DNA of 64,000 nucleotides. Origin: Yanshouia hominis. Its GTDB lineage: Bacteria; Bacillota; Clostridia; Oscillospirales; Ruminococcaceae. Position numbers and translations under genes: made by a program. The notes under the pieces were generated by a model. It saw only the letters and a program-made list of their open reading frames with translations. It ran no database searches and was not told where the DNA came from. Where the stretch lies: contig JACRTB010000008.1 in NCBI GenBank assembly GCA_014385025.1, positions 62,001 through 126,000 of the forward strand. The letters are read 5' to 3'. Below are positions 57,275 through 64,000 of this stretch, piece after piece (the first letter of the stretch is position 1; each line of letters begins with the position of its first letter).

Positions 57275-59509
57275 ATGGCGAAAAAAAAGGAAGAGAAGCA
57301 GAAGCGGCCCGCCATCGGGAACGCCTCGATTGAGAACGCGGGCGTCGTGCAGCCCCAGCCGATCACCGAAACGCTGATCAGCAACTACATGCCCTATGCG
57401 ATGAGCGTCATTGTTTCCCGCGCCATTCCCGAGATCGACGGCTTTAAGCCCTCCCACCGCAAGATTCTCTTTACCATGTATAAGATGGGTCTGCTGACCG
57501 GGGGAAGGGTCAAGTCGGCCAACGCGGTCGGAGAGGTGATGAAGCTGCATCCCCACGGCGATCAGGCGATCTATGAGACGATGGTGCGCATGGGAAAGGG
57601 CAACGAGGCGCTGCTGCATCCCTATGTTGATTCCAAGGGAAACTTCGGCAAGGCATACTCCCGGGATATGGCCTTCGCCGCCCCCCGTTACACAGAGGTC
57701 AAGCTGACCCCGATCTGCCAGGAGCTTTTTGCCGACCTTGACCGCGACGCCGTCGATATGGCGGACAGCTATGACGGCCGGATGAAGGAGCCGACCCTTC
57801 TGCCGGTTTCCTTCCCTTCCATCCTCGTTAACTCGAACGTCGGCATCGCCGTCGGCATGGCCAGCTCGATTTGTCCGTTTAATCTGGCCGAGGTCTGCGA
57901 GACGGCGGCCGCGCTGATCCGCGACCCCGCCCACCCGGTGGAATCGACCCTCAAGGGACCGGATTTTCCGATCGGGGGACAGATCCTTTATGACCCGGTT
58001 GAGCTGCGCAAGGTCTATGAAACGGGACGCGGAGCGATCCGGGTGCGCAGCCGCTACCGCTATGACAAGGACGCCAACTGCGTTGAGATCACCGAGATTC
58101 CGCCGACCACCACCGTCGAGGCGATCATTGACAAGGTCGTCGAGCTGGTCAAGGGCGGACGCGTGCGGGAAATTGCCGACGTGCGCGACGAGACCGACCT
58201 GAGCGGCCTGAAGCTGACCATCGACTGCAAGCGCGGCACCGATCCCGACGCGCTGATGAAGAAGCTCTTCAGGCTCACTCCGCTGGAGGACAGCTTCTCC
58301 TGCAACTTCAACGTTCTGGTCGGACTGACGCCCAGGGTGATGGGGGTCCGGGAGATTCTCGAGGAATGGACCGCCTTCCGGCTCGAGTGTGTGCGGCGGC
58401 GGATTCATTTCGAGCTCAGGCGAAAGCAGGACAAGCTGCATCTGCTCAAGGGCCTCGAAAAGATCCTGCTTGACATCGATCAGGCGATCCGCATCGTCCG
58501 CGAGACGGAGGAGGAACGGGAGGTCGTCCCCAACCTCATGATCGGCTTCGGCATCGACGAGGCGCAGGCTGAGTTTGTCGCCGAGATCCGGCTGCGCCAG
58601 CTCAACCGGGAATATATCCTCAAGCGCACCGATGAGATTGCCGATCTTGAAAAGAGCATCGCCGAGATGCAGGAGACGCTCAAATCCCGCAGCAGGCTGC
58701 TGGGGGTGATAGTCTCCGAGCTGAAGTCGGTTGCGAAAAAATACGGCCAGCCGCGCAGAAGCGAGATCGTTTACGCCGCCGGGGAAGAGGAGGAGGAATC
58801 GCTGGAGGAAATCCCCGACTACCCGGTCAACCTCTTCTTCACCCGCGAGGGATACTTCAAGAAGATCACACCCCAGTCCTGGAGAATGTCCAGCGAACAC
58901 AAGCTCAAGGAAGGGGACGCGGTGATCGAAACCTTTGAGACGACCAACCGCGCCCATCTGCTCTTCTTCAGCGACAGGGGACAGGTCTACAAGGCGCAGG
59001 CGAGCGATTTTGAGGATACCAAGGCGAGCGTGCTAGGCGACTATATCCCGGCGAAGCTCGGCTTCGACGAGGGAGAGAGCGCGGTTTATCTCGCGGTGAC
59101 CGCCGATTATGGCGGATACGTTGTCTTCGGCTTTGAAAACGGCAAGGTTGCAAAGGTGGACCTCGCCTCCTATCAAACCAAGACCCGCCGCCGAAAACTG
59201 ACGGGGGCCTACAGCACCAAATCTCCGCTTGCGGGTATCTGGGCCGCGCCCGGGGACGGCATTCTCCTGCTTACCGCTTCCAACGGACGGATGCTGCTGC
59301 TCGACACCGCCCGCGTTTCGGCAAAAACGGTGCGCGACACCATCGGGGTGCAGGTGATGAACGTCAAGGGCAAGCACACGCTGGTCTCGCTGGTTCCTTA
59401 TCAGGAGGGCAGGCTGCAAAATCCGCACCGCTACACCCCGCGCACGATTCCTTCGGCGGGCTATCAGCCGCAGCAGGAGGATATTATGGAGCAGACCACA
59501 CTCGACTGA
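57275..59509 (+). CDS. Type IIA DNA topoisomerase A subunit, divergent GyrA/ParC type
   Basis: 744 residues. Winged-helix domain with the quinolone-region helix LHPHGDQAIYETMVRMGK, catalytic tyrosine in AAPRYTEVKL, tower and coiled-coil parts (ELRRKQDKLHLLKGLEKIL), then a C-terminal DNA-wrapping domain of several blades (LFFSDRGQVYKAQASDF, YVVFGFENGKVAKVDL, LLTASNGRMLLLDT). There is no GyrA box (QRRGGKG), so it resembles ParC more than GyrA. The positions matching E. coli GyrA Ser83 and Asp87 are Gln and Glu. The last 25 residues are polar and variable. Partner of the preceding gene. Confidence 0.9.
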   Translation: MAKKKEEKQKRPAIGNASIENAGVVQPQPITETLISNYMPYAMSVIVSRAIPEIDGFKPSHRKILFTMYKMGLLTGGRVKSANAVGEVMKLHPHGDQAIYETMVRMGKGNEALLHPYVDSKGNFGKAYSRDMAFAAPRYTEVKLTPICQELFADLDRDAVDMADSYDGRMKEPTLLPVSFPSILVNSNVGIAVGMASSICPFNLAEVCETAAALIRDPAHPVESTLKGPDFPIGGQILYDPVELRKVYETGRGAIRVRSRYRYDKDANCVEITEIPPTTTVEAIIDKVVELVKGGRVREIADVRDETDLSGLKLTIDCKRGTDPDALMKKLFRLTPLEDSFSCNFNVLVGLTPRVMGVREILEEWTAFRLECVRRRIHFELRRKQDKLHLLKGLEKILLDIDQAIRIVRETEEEREVVPNLMIGFGIDEAQAEFVAEIRLRQLNREYILKRTDEIADLEKSIAEMQETLKSRSRLLGVIVSELKSVAKKYGQPRRSEIVYAAGEEEEESLEEIPDYPVNLFFTREGYFKKITPQSWRMSSEHKLKEGDAVIETFETTNRAHLLFFSDRGQVYKAQASDFEDTKASVLGDYIPAKLGFDEGESAVYLAVTADYGGYVVFGFENGKVAKVDLASYQTKTRRRKLTGAYSTKSPLAGIWAAPGDGILLLTASNGRMLLLDTARVSAKTVRDTIGVQVMNVKGKHTLVSLVPYQEGRLQNPHRYTPRTIPSAGYQPQQEDIMEQTTLD

Positions 59510-59523
59510 AGGGAGCATGTCCT

Positions 59524-60012
59524 ATGACCCAACGGGAACTGGTTCTTTCCCGACTCGATGAGCTGGGAATTTCCTGCGAGCTGACCGAGCACCCGGCGGT
59601 ATTCACCATTGAGGAGATACAAAAGCTGGGGATCGGTCAAAAGGGAGAGATCTGCAAAAATCTCTTTCTGCGCGACGCCAAGGGAAAACGTCATTTTCTG
59701 GTGACCCTTCCCGGCGGCCGTCAGGCCGATCTCGCCGCCCTGCAGCAGCAGCTCGGCTGTTCCCGCCTGAGCTTTGCGTCGGCGGGAAGGCTCGAACAGT
59801 ATCTGGGGCTGCATCAGGGGGAGGTGACCCCGCTCGGCGTTCTCAACGACCGCGGGGCGGCTGTCGAAGTTGTTTTGGCACGTTCGCTGGAACAATACCC
59901 GCTGCTGGGCGTGCACCCCAACGACAACACCGCGACGGTCTGGATGACCTTTGCGGAGATCCGCCGGGTGGTGGAGGCCAACGGCAACCGGATCACGCTG
60001 GTGGATCTTTAG
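59524..60012 (+). CDS. Prolyl-tRNA deacylase-like protein (YbaK/ProX family)
   Basis: 162 residues. Aminoacyl-tRNA deacylase that hydrolyses mischarged tRNA-Pro (Ala-tRNA-Pro in the ProXp-ala/PrdX group). Visible: HPAVFTIEE, KNLFLRDAKGKRHFLVTLPG with the catalytic lysine region, VTPLGVLNDRGAAVEVVL and GVHPNDNTATVWM. It lies 14 bases after the topoisomerase A gene and may be co-transcribed. Confidence 0.9.
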   Translation: MTQRELVLSRLDELGISCELTEHPAVFTIEEIQKLGIGQKGEICKNLFLRDAKGKRHFLVTLPGGRQADLAALQQQLGCSRLSFASAGRLEQYLGLHQGEVTPLGVLNDRGAAVEVVLARSLEQYPLLGVHPNDNTATVWMTFAEIRRVVEANGNRITLVDL

Positions 60013-60022
60013 AAACGGACGG

Positions 60023-60048
60023 GCCGCCCCTTTTGGGGCGGCCCACTT
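60023..60048 (+). terminator. GC hairpin between the deacylase and zincin genes
   Basis: GGGCCGCCCC / GGGGCGGCCC with TTTT loop. No U run, so a weak terminator or RNA-stabilising element. Confidence 0.45.
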
Positions 60049-60066
60049 GGACAGGAGGATTTTGCG

Positions 60067-60462
60067 ATGGTTTCAATCGAAGAGATGGAGCGGATGCTTT
60101 CCGCGCTGCTCGACGAGCTGCCCGCGCCGCTGTTCGAAGGACTTAACGGAGGGGTCAGCCTGCTGGAGGAGGAGCGCCCGGACCCCGAGATTTCGGAGGT
60201 CTACGTGCTCGGGGAATATGTTCAGGATCTTCTCGGCAACAGTATTGTGCTCTATTACGGCTCCTTTGCACAGGTGTTCGGAGACGTCGCCCGTTCCGCG
60301 ATGGAGAAGGAGCTTCGCAAGACGCTGCGCCACGAGTTCAGACACCATATTGAGGCGATGGCGGGCGCCTGCAACCTTGACGTTGAGGACGCGCGGCGGA
60401 TGGAAGAATACCGGCGTGAGGATGCGGCGTGCCGAGGAGGAAAGCCGAAGGCAAAAAAATGA
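60067..60462 (+). CDS. Zincin-like metallopeptidase family protein (DUF1025-like)
   Basis: 131 residues. Zinc motif HEFRHH within TLRHEFRHHIEAMAG (HExxH), preceded by VYVLGEYVQDLLGNSIVLYYGSF-like strands (quoted in part) that match the minimal zincin family found in many Firmicutes and Actinobacteria. The C terminus is basic (GGKPKAKK). ACAGGAGG precedes the ATG. Substrate unknown. Confidence 0.85.
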   Translation: MVSIEEMERMLSALLDELPAPLFEGLNGGVSLLEEERPDPEISEVYVLGEYVQDLLGNSIVLYYGSFAQVFGDVARSAMEKELRKTLRHEFRHHIEAMAGACNLDVEDARRMEEYRREDAACRGGKPKAKK

Positions 60463-60683
60463 AGCCGTCACAGTCCGGTCGATGACCGTGCCGTAACAGC
60501 CTCATCTTCGGCACGGTCCCGCAGCGCCGGGGCAAACGCTTTCCCACGCTTTGAGATGGCCGTTTGTTAGTATGGCGGATTCCCGCCCGGTTATGCGCTC
60601 CCTTTTCCCTCGTTTGTGTATTTCGGGGCTTTTCCGAAATAGAAGGAGCAGCCCCATTCCTCTGATTCTACAGGCTGAAGCCG
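60463..60683. other. Intergenic stretch without a supported gene
   Basis: Left part of the mobile-element scar. Only short, unconvincing frames. Confidence 0.5.
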
Positions 60684-61001
60684 TCAATCGATTGTCCTTT
60701 GCGGGGCTGACACCCCCTCGTTTGCGCCCGGATGTTTTCCGCAATGAGAACATTTGTTGGAAAATATGGAATGCGGCAAGAGAATGTCGCGATTCCTCCG
60801 AGCGGCAATCAAAATTCGTAAAAACAGCTCAATAACACAGTTGACCCGTTCCTTATCGCCGGACGGGAGATAGCCCCGGCGCTGTTCCCGGCGGCGGACG
60901 ATTCCGTTAATGTCGGCCATGCAGTAATATTTGCCGAGGAAAAAACTGTGCCCACCGTTTCTGATTCTTTTTTTGACCGCTTCGGAAGTGCTCTTTCCTA
61001 T
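60684..61001 (-). pseudogene. Remnant of a small mobile-element gene without a normal start
   Basis: The minus-strand frame reads protein-like from 61001 (STSEAVKKRIRNGGHSFFLG, then KYYCMADINGIVRRREQRRG and YLPSGDKERVNC) but begins at ATA, not ATG, 11 bases after a good AAAAGGAG site. An internal ATG exists at 60920. The later part loses protein character. Composition and surroundings suggest a relic of an integrative element; the family is not recognised. Confidence 0.35.
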
Positions 61002-61023
61002 GCTTATACAAGCTCCTTTTCGC

Positions 61024-61052
61024 TTTACTTTATGTGGTTGTTATGCTATACT
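61024..61052 (+). promoter_or_regulatory. Promoter of the candidate sRNA
   Basis: TTTACT (61024-61029), 17-base spacer, TATACT (61047-61052). Confidence 0.6.
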
Positions 61053-61058
61053 CTAAGC

Positions 61059-61203
61059 ACATAAGCGGGGCGGGGCTAACCGCCCCGGCTATGTGTGTTG
61101 ACCGGGCGGCCACAGGCGGCGGCAAACTCACCGCCCGCGGCGCTGGTCTTTTGGGTTTACATCGGCGGCGATGCCTCGCAAAGCAACCGCCGATGTATTT
61201 TTA
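61059..61203 (+). ncRNA. Candidate structured small RNA, about 140 nt
   Basis: Bounded by the promoter at 61024 and a 10-bp intrinsic terminator ACATCGGCGG (61159-61168) / CCGCCGATGT (61187-61196) with AUUUUU. Inside is a long hairpin CACATA..GGGGCGG / CCGCCCC..TATGTG (about 61058-61095) and a second GCGGC-rich stem. There is no reading frame of note. It sits between two gene relics transcribed from the other strand, which suits a regulatory RNA of a mobile element. Confidence 0.5.
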
Positions 61204-61353
61204 ACCCTTCGATGGTTCGCCAGTACCGGAAATGTACTTGACGCACTCTGGCACCTGCTCGGCTGTAAAGCCTTGCGGCCTCAGCCAATCGGCGAGGCGG
61301 TCAACCTTCGGCGCTGTCCTTTTGACAAGCGCCGATCGTGAAAAGAGTGTTCC
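61201..61353 (-). pseudogene. 5'-truncated gene fragment, mobile-element relic
   Basis: A 50-codon minus-strand frame ending in TAA (61201-61203) reads KVDRLADWLRPQGFTAEQVP and CVKYISGTGEPSKG, clearly protein-like, but has no start codon and is cut by a TGA at 61354. It looks like the C-terminal end of a lost gene of an integrative element. Not assigned to a family. Confidence 0.45.
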
Positions 61354-61522
61354 TCAATTTTTGCGCTTTTTAACCGGCATCTCCGCGTCTCCGCAAAACT
61401 GAATTTATCACACCTTGATATGGATGCGCGTTTTACCATGCGGGCAAATGCTTTTGAATGGTAAACCGCCGGGGATTTTAAGCGTGTGCAAACAGCGTAA
61501 AAGAGGCGTTATGCGGAATGCC
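61354..61522. other. Intergenic stretch without a supported gene
   Basis: Contains an inverted repeat TTTTACCAT / ATGGTAAA (about 61430-61465) that may be another relic of the scar. Confidence 0.45.
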
Positions 61523-61551
61523 TTGACAGCCCGGGCGATTTTCGGTAAAAT
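61523..61551 (+). promoter_or_regulatory. Promoter of the fmdE-like gene
   Basis: TTGACA (61523-61528), 17-base spacer, TAAAAT (61546-61551); start about 61558. Confidence 0.75.
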
Positions 61552-61557
61552 AAATCA

Positions 61558-61699
61558 GACTTGCCGCTGAAGCGGCAGATGCGCTCCGGAGAATCGGGGC
61601 CTGAAATGCTGTTTTGATCAAATGATGACTGGAAAAGCAATCCTGAAGGACTGCCGGCTTTGCCGTGCCGTCCAATGGGATTGCTTTTTTTACGGAGGA
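61558..61699 (+). promoter_or_regulatory. Structured leader of the fmdE-like gene with a terminator next to the ribosome site
   Basis: The leader has a GCCGC/GCGGC hairpin, a GCTCCGG element and then a terminator: AAAAGCAATCC (61633-61643) / GGATTGCTTTT (61678-61688), enclosing a GGAC..GTCC inner stem, ending in seven U, directly followed by ACGGAGG. Moco/tungsten-cofactor riboswitches are reported before fmdE-type genes; the match here is suggestive only. Confidence 0.5.
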
Positions 61700-61703
61700 A
61701 TGA

Positions 61704-62243
61704 ATGATGATTTTGAATTTGGAAGAGCAGAAGCTCTGGGAACGCTGCGCCGGTTTTCACGGCCATACCTGCGGCGGTCTGGCAATCGGTTTTCAGGCGG
61801 CGCGGCGCGCCGCCGCGCTGCTCGGGCTGACCTTTTCAAAGGATGAGGAGGTGGTCTGCGTCGCGGAGAACGACGCCTGCGGCATCGACGCGATTCAGAC
61901 GGTGCTGGGCTGCAGCGCGGGCAAGGGAAACCTGCTGTTCCGGATGCGCGGCAAGCAGGCTTTTTCCTTCTTCAACCGAAAAACGGGGCAAAGCGTCCGG
62001 CTGGTGCTGCGCCCGGTGCCCGAGATGCCGCGCGGAGAGCGCCGCGACTGGATGCTCAGTCAGGATCCGGCCACCCTCTTCGATGAGAAGCCGGTCGATT
62101 TCGAGCTTCCCGAGCCCGCAAGGCTTTTCGAGTCCCATCCTTGTGAAGTGTGCGGAGAGATGACTGCCGAGCCGTATCTGCGTCTGGAGCAGGGCAGACG
62201 GCTCTGTCTCTCCTGCGCCCACCTCTACAGCCGTTTTTTCTGA
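61704..62243 (+). CDS. FmdE family protein with C-terminal zinc ribbon
   Basis: 179 residues. FmdE domain (about 1-125) with the invariant CAGFHGHTCGGLAIGF (Cys/His metal site) and CVAENDACGIDAIQTVLGC; then a zinc ribbon CEVCGE / CLSC (about 152-173). FmdE was named after formylmethanofuran dehydrogenase subunit E but in non-methanogens it accompanies molybdenum/tungsten or other metal systems; the role is not settled. GGAGG is 5-8 bases before ATG at 61704/61707. It lies 34 bases before the substrate-binding lipoprotein gene, probably in one operon. Confidence 0.88.
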   Translation: MMILNLEEQKLWERCAGFHGHTCGGLAIGFQAARRAAALLGLTFSKDEEVVCVAENDACGIDAIQTVLGCSAGKGNLLFRMRGKQAFSFFNRKTGQSVRLVLRPVPEMPRGERRDWMLSQDPATLFDEKPVDFELPEPARLFESHPCEVCGEMTAEPYLRLEQGRRLCLSCAHLYSRFF

Positions 62244-62277
62244 AAACGGCGTTTTACAGAAAGGAAGAACCACTGAA

Positions 62278-63867
62278 ATGAAACGATATCTGGCATGGGG
62301 CCTTGCGCTCCTGATCGCCGCCTCCGGCTGCGCGGCGCCCGCATCCCCCGAGGTTTCCGATACCTCGGAAGCCTCCCCCTCCGGCACACAGGCGGAAAAC
62401 GGGCGTGTTCCCGTGCTGCGGCTGGCCGGCGGAACCGACTGGGGCGCGCCCGGCGTTTATCTGCACGCCTCACGCGGACCCGGCAACGCCAAGAAGGACC
62501 TGATTTTTGCCTCCCTGCTGGAGGCGGACGAGAAGGGGGTCATCGGCTGGATGGCCGAATCCTGGGAAGCGGACGGAAACAACTATACCTTCACCCTGCA
62601 CTCCGACGCAAAGTTCCACGACGGGGAACCGCTGACCGCCGAAGACGTGGCCTTTACCATCGACTATTACCGGCAGTTTCCGCCGGTGAACAATCCGCTC
62701 GGTGCGGGAGAGGGCTTTTTGATCTCAGGATATGAGGTGATCGACCCGCAGCGGATTAAAATCAGCGTCAACAACTCCGACGCCGTCACCCTGACCGCGC
62801 TGGGCGGTTTCGAAATCCTGCCCAAGCACATCTGGGAGCGGGTGGAGGACCCGATGACCTACAGCGAACCGGACGCCTTCATCGGCAGCGGGGCGTACTG
62901 CTTTTCCTCCTATGACGGAGCGACCGGAAGCTATGAGTTCACCGCCTTTGACGGCTTCTGCGCCGGGGAACCCGCCGCCGACCGGATTCAGTTTGTGCCG
63001 GTGAGCGATGAGCTGCTGGCCTTTGAGAACGGGGAAATCGATATCGCCGGGCTGCCCGCCGATCTTTTTGACCGTTACGCCTCCGATCCGGCGATTGGAA
63101 TGCTCGAAAAGGCGAACGACATGGGCTATAAGCTGCTGATCAACTTTGAAAAGCATCCCGAATTTCTCGAGCTGGCAATGCGCGGGGGGCTTTATCAGGC
63201 GCTCGACCGTCAGGCGGTGGTGGACAAGGTGTTCCGCGGGATGGGCGCCGTCGGCAGCGCCGGATATGCCCCTCCCGGAAGCATCTACTACAATGAAAAC
63301 TGCGTCCGGTACCCCTACGAGCCGGAAAAGGCCGCCGCCCTCTTTGCGGGGAAGGGGATCAGCGTCGCCATGATCGCCGCCAATTCGGGCAATGACGTCA
63401 AGATTGCTGAGCTTGTGAAAAACGACCTGACCGCCGCCGGAATAGAAGTTGAAGTCGCCGCCTATGATTCAGCGGTGCGTGATGAGATGGTCAACGCCGG
63501 TGATTATGAGTTTGCGCTGGTCGGCAACGGAGGATGGGGCGGAAAAGCTCCCGCCTACCTGCGCACCATCTTCTCGGATCTTTCAAAGAATCGGGGCGGG
63601 AATCCTCACTCGATGGGACCCATCGGCTACAGCAGCGAGCGGATCACCGAGCTGGCCGAGGCCCAGCAGCTCGAGACCGATTTTAACCGGCGGGTGGAGA
63701 TTTTTCAGGAGCTTCAGCTCGAAATCAGCCGCGAAATTCCGCTGGTGGTGATCGCCACCCAGTCGAGCTATTCGATTTACCGCAAGGATTATTACGACGG
63801 CTGGATGAAAACCTACGACTACCAGCAGGCCGAGCAGAACCGTCTCTCGTACCTGAAACGCAGCTGA
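62278..63867 (+). CDS. ABC transporter substrate-binding lipoprotein, family 5 (peptide/nickel type)
   Basis: 529 residues. Lipoprotein signal LLIAASGCAA with the lipobox cysteine at about 19, an Ala/Ser/Pro-rich tether, then an SBP_bac_5 fold: LIFASLLEADEKGVIGWMAE, WEADGNNYTFTLHSDAKFHD and GEPLTAEDVAFTIDYY. This family binds oligopeptides, nickel chelates or metallophores. Together with FmdE a metal-related substrate is plausible. Permease and ATPase genes would be expected beyond the right edge. Its last 25 codons and the DNA after it are tandemly duplicated. Confidence 0.9.
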   Translation: MKRYLAWGLALLIAASGCAAPASPEVSDTSEASPSGTQAENGRVPVLRLAGGTDWGAPGVYLHASRGPGNAKKDLIFASLLEADEKGVIGWMAESWEADGNNYTFTLHSDAKFHDGEPLTAEDVAFTIDYYRQFPPVNNPLGAGEGFLISGYEVIDPQRIKISVNNSDAVTLTALGGFEILPKHIWERVEDPMTYSEPDAFIGSGAYCFSSYDGATGSYEFTAFDGFCAGEPAADRIQFVPVSDELLAFENGEIDIAGLPADLFDRYASDPAIGMLEKANDMGYKLLINFEKHPEFLELAMRGGLYQALDRQAVVDKVFRGMGAVGSAGYAPPGSIYYNENCVRYPYEPEKAAALFAGKGISVAMIAANSGNDVKIAELVKNDLTAAGIEVEVAAYDSAVRDEMVNAGDYEFALVGNGGWGGKAPAYLRTIFSDLSKNRGGNPHSMGPIGYSSERITELAEAQQLETDFNRRVEIFQELQLEISREIPLVVIATQSSYSIYRKDYYDGWMKTYDYQQAEQNRLSYLKRS

Positions 63868-64000
63868 GGCGGGCGGCCGTTTTACGCTGTGGAGATTCCG
63901 TGGCCGGGTGACAGCCTGCGGTTACCGGCGGGCCGAGCAGAACCATCTCTCGTACCTGAAACGCAGCTGAGGCGGACTGCCGTTTTACGTCGTGGAGATT
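63795..64000. repeat. 103-bp tandem duplication covering the 3' end of the lipoprotein gene
   Basis: Copy 1 is 63795-63897 (the last codons, stop and 30 bases beyond). Copy 2 is 63898-64000. The last 69 bp are almost identical (GCCGAGCAGAACC.TCTCTCG...); the first 34 bp have diverged, mostly by transitions. More copies may follow beyond the window. Confidence 0.9.

Noticed and set aside
57230-58957. Minus-strand frame of 575 codons opposite the topoisomerase genes
   Set aside because: Shadow of the topoisomerase A subunit; no protein family resemblance.

Overview
The window is GC-rich, gene-dense chromosomal DNA from an endospore-forming Firmicute, most likely a Clostridia member of the Oscillospirales/Ruminococcaceae type. 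This rests on a large set of sporulation genes (spoIIR, spoIVB-spo0A, spoIIAA-spoIIAB-sigF, a SpoIVFA/SpoIVFB pair, a DUF421/DUF4363 pair), strong purine-rich ribosome binding sites, sigma-A promoters with 16-18 bp spacers, a CIRCE operator and LexA-type boxes. There is no rRNA, no CRISPR array and no intact mobile element. Two tRNA-Ser genes share one transcript near 3.2 kb.

Layout. 0-5.2 kb: truncated cation diffusion facilitator, MATE exporter, cytosolic Cu/Zn SOD, tRNA-Ser x2, mgtE. 5.5-11.5 kb: ackA divergent from tmcAL (shared promoter DNA), an Lrp/AsnC regulator coupled to an aminotransferase and ispE, then spoIIR. 12-15 kb: aldo/keto reductase, nitroreductase, an orphan phage-type sigma-like protein, an XRE membrane regulator. 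15.5-18.4 kb: an unknown membrane protein under apparent LexA control, an S1-domain protein, an FAD oxidoreductase. 18.6-25.9 kb: purB, secDF, a TIM-barrel isomerase, nrdR, DUF4363/DUF421. 26-34.9 kb: spoIVB, spo0A, secA, proBA. 34.9-43.3 kb: CorC/HlyC protein, uracil-xanthine permease with an attenuator leader, htpG with CIRCE, EamA exporter, a penicillin-binding protein. 43.5-44.9 kb: spoIIA operon. 45.3-51.5 kb: GlnK/GlnL-like two-component pair and an operon of Na+/solute symporter, ornithine cyclodeaminase-like protein and opine dehydrogenase. 51.7-60.5 kb: SpoIVFA/FB, small membrane proteins behind a riboswitch-like leader, an HD protein, a divergent topoisomerase IIA pair, prolyl-tRNA deacylase, a zincin. 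60.5-61.5 kb: a decayed mobile-element scar with a candidate sRNA. 61.7-64 kb: FmdE-like protein and a peptide/nickel-type binding lipoprotein.

How parts work together. The sporulation genes span entry (Spo0A), forespore sigma-F control (SpoIIAA/AB/SigF), the SigF-dependent signal SpoIIR, and the sigma-K checkpoint (SpoIVB signalling to SpoIVFA/FB). TmcAL consumes acetate to modify tRNA and is fired from the same promoter region as acetate kinase. The symporter/cyclodeaminase/opine dehydrogenase operon looks like an uptake-and-oxidation route for an N-substituted amino acid.

The main points to follow up are: LexA-type boxes before an orphan membrane protein; a pyrBI-like leader peptide overlapping a terminator before the pyrimidine permease; several leaders with internal terminators (mgtE, aldo/keto reductase, the small membrane protein pair, fmdE); and a recurrent class of diverged tandem duplications of about 50-100 bp in intergenic DNA, two of which include the 3' end of the adjacent gene.
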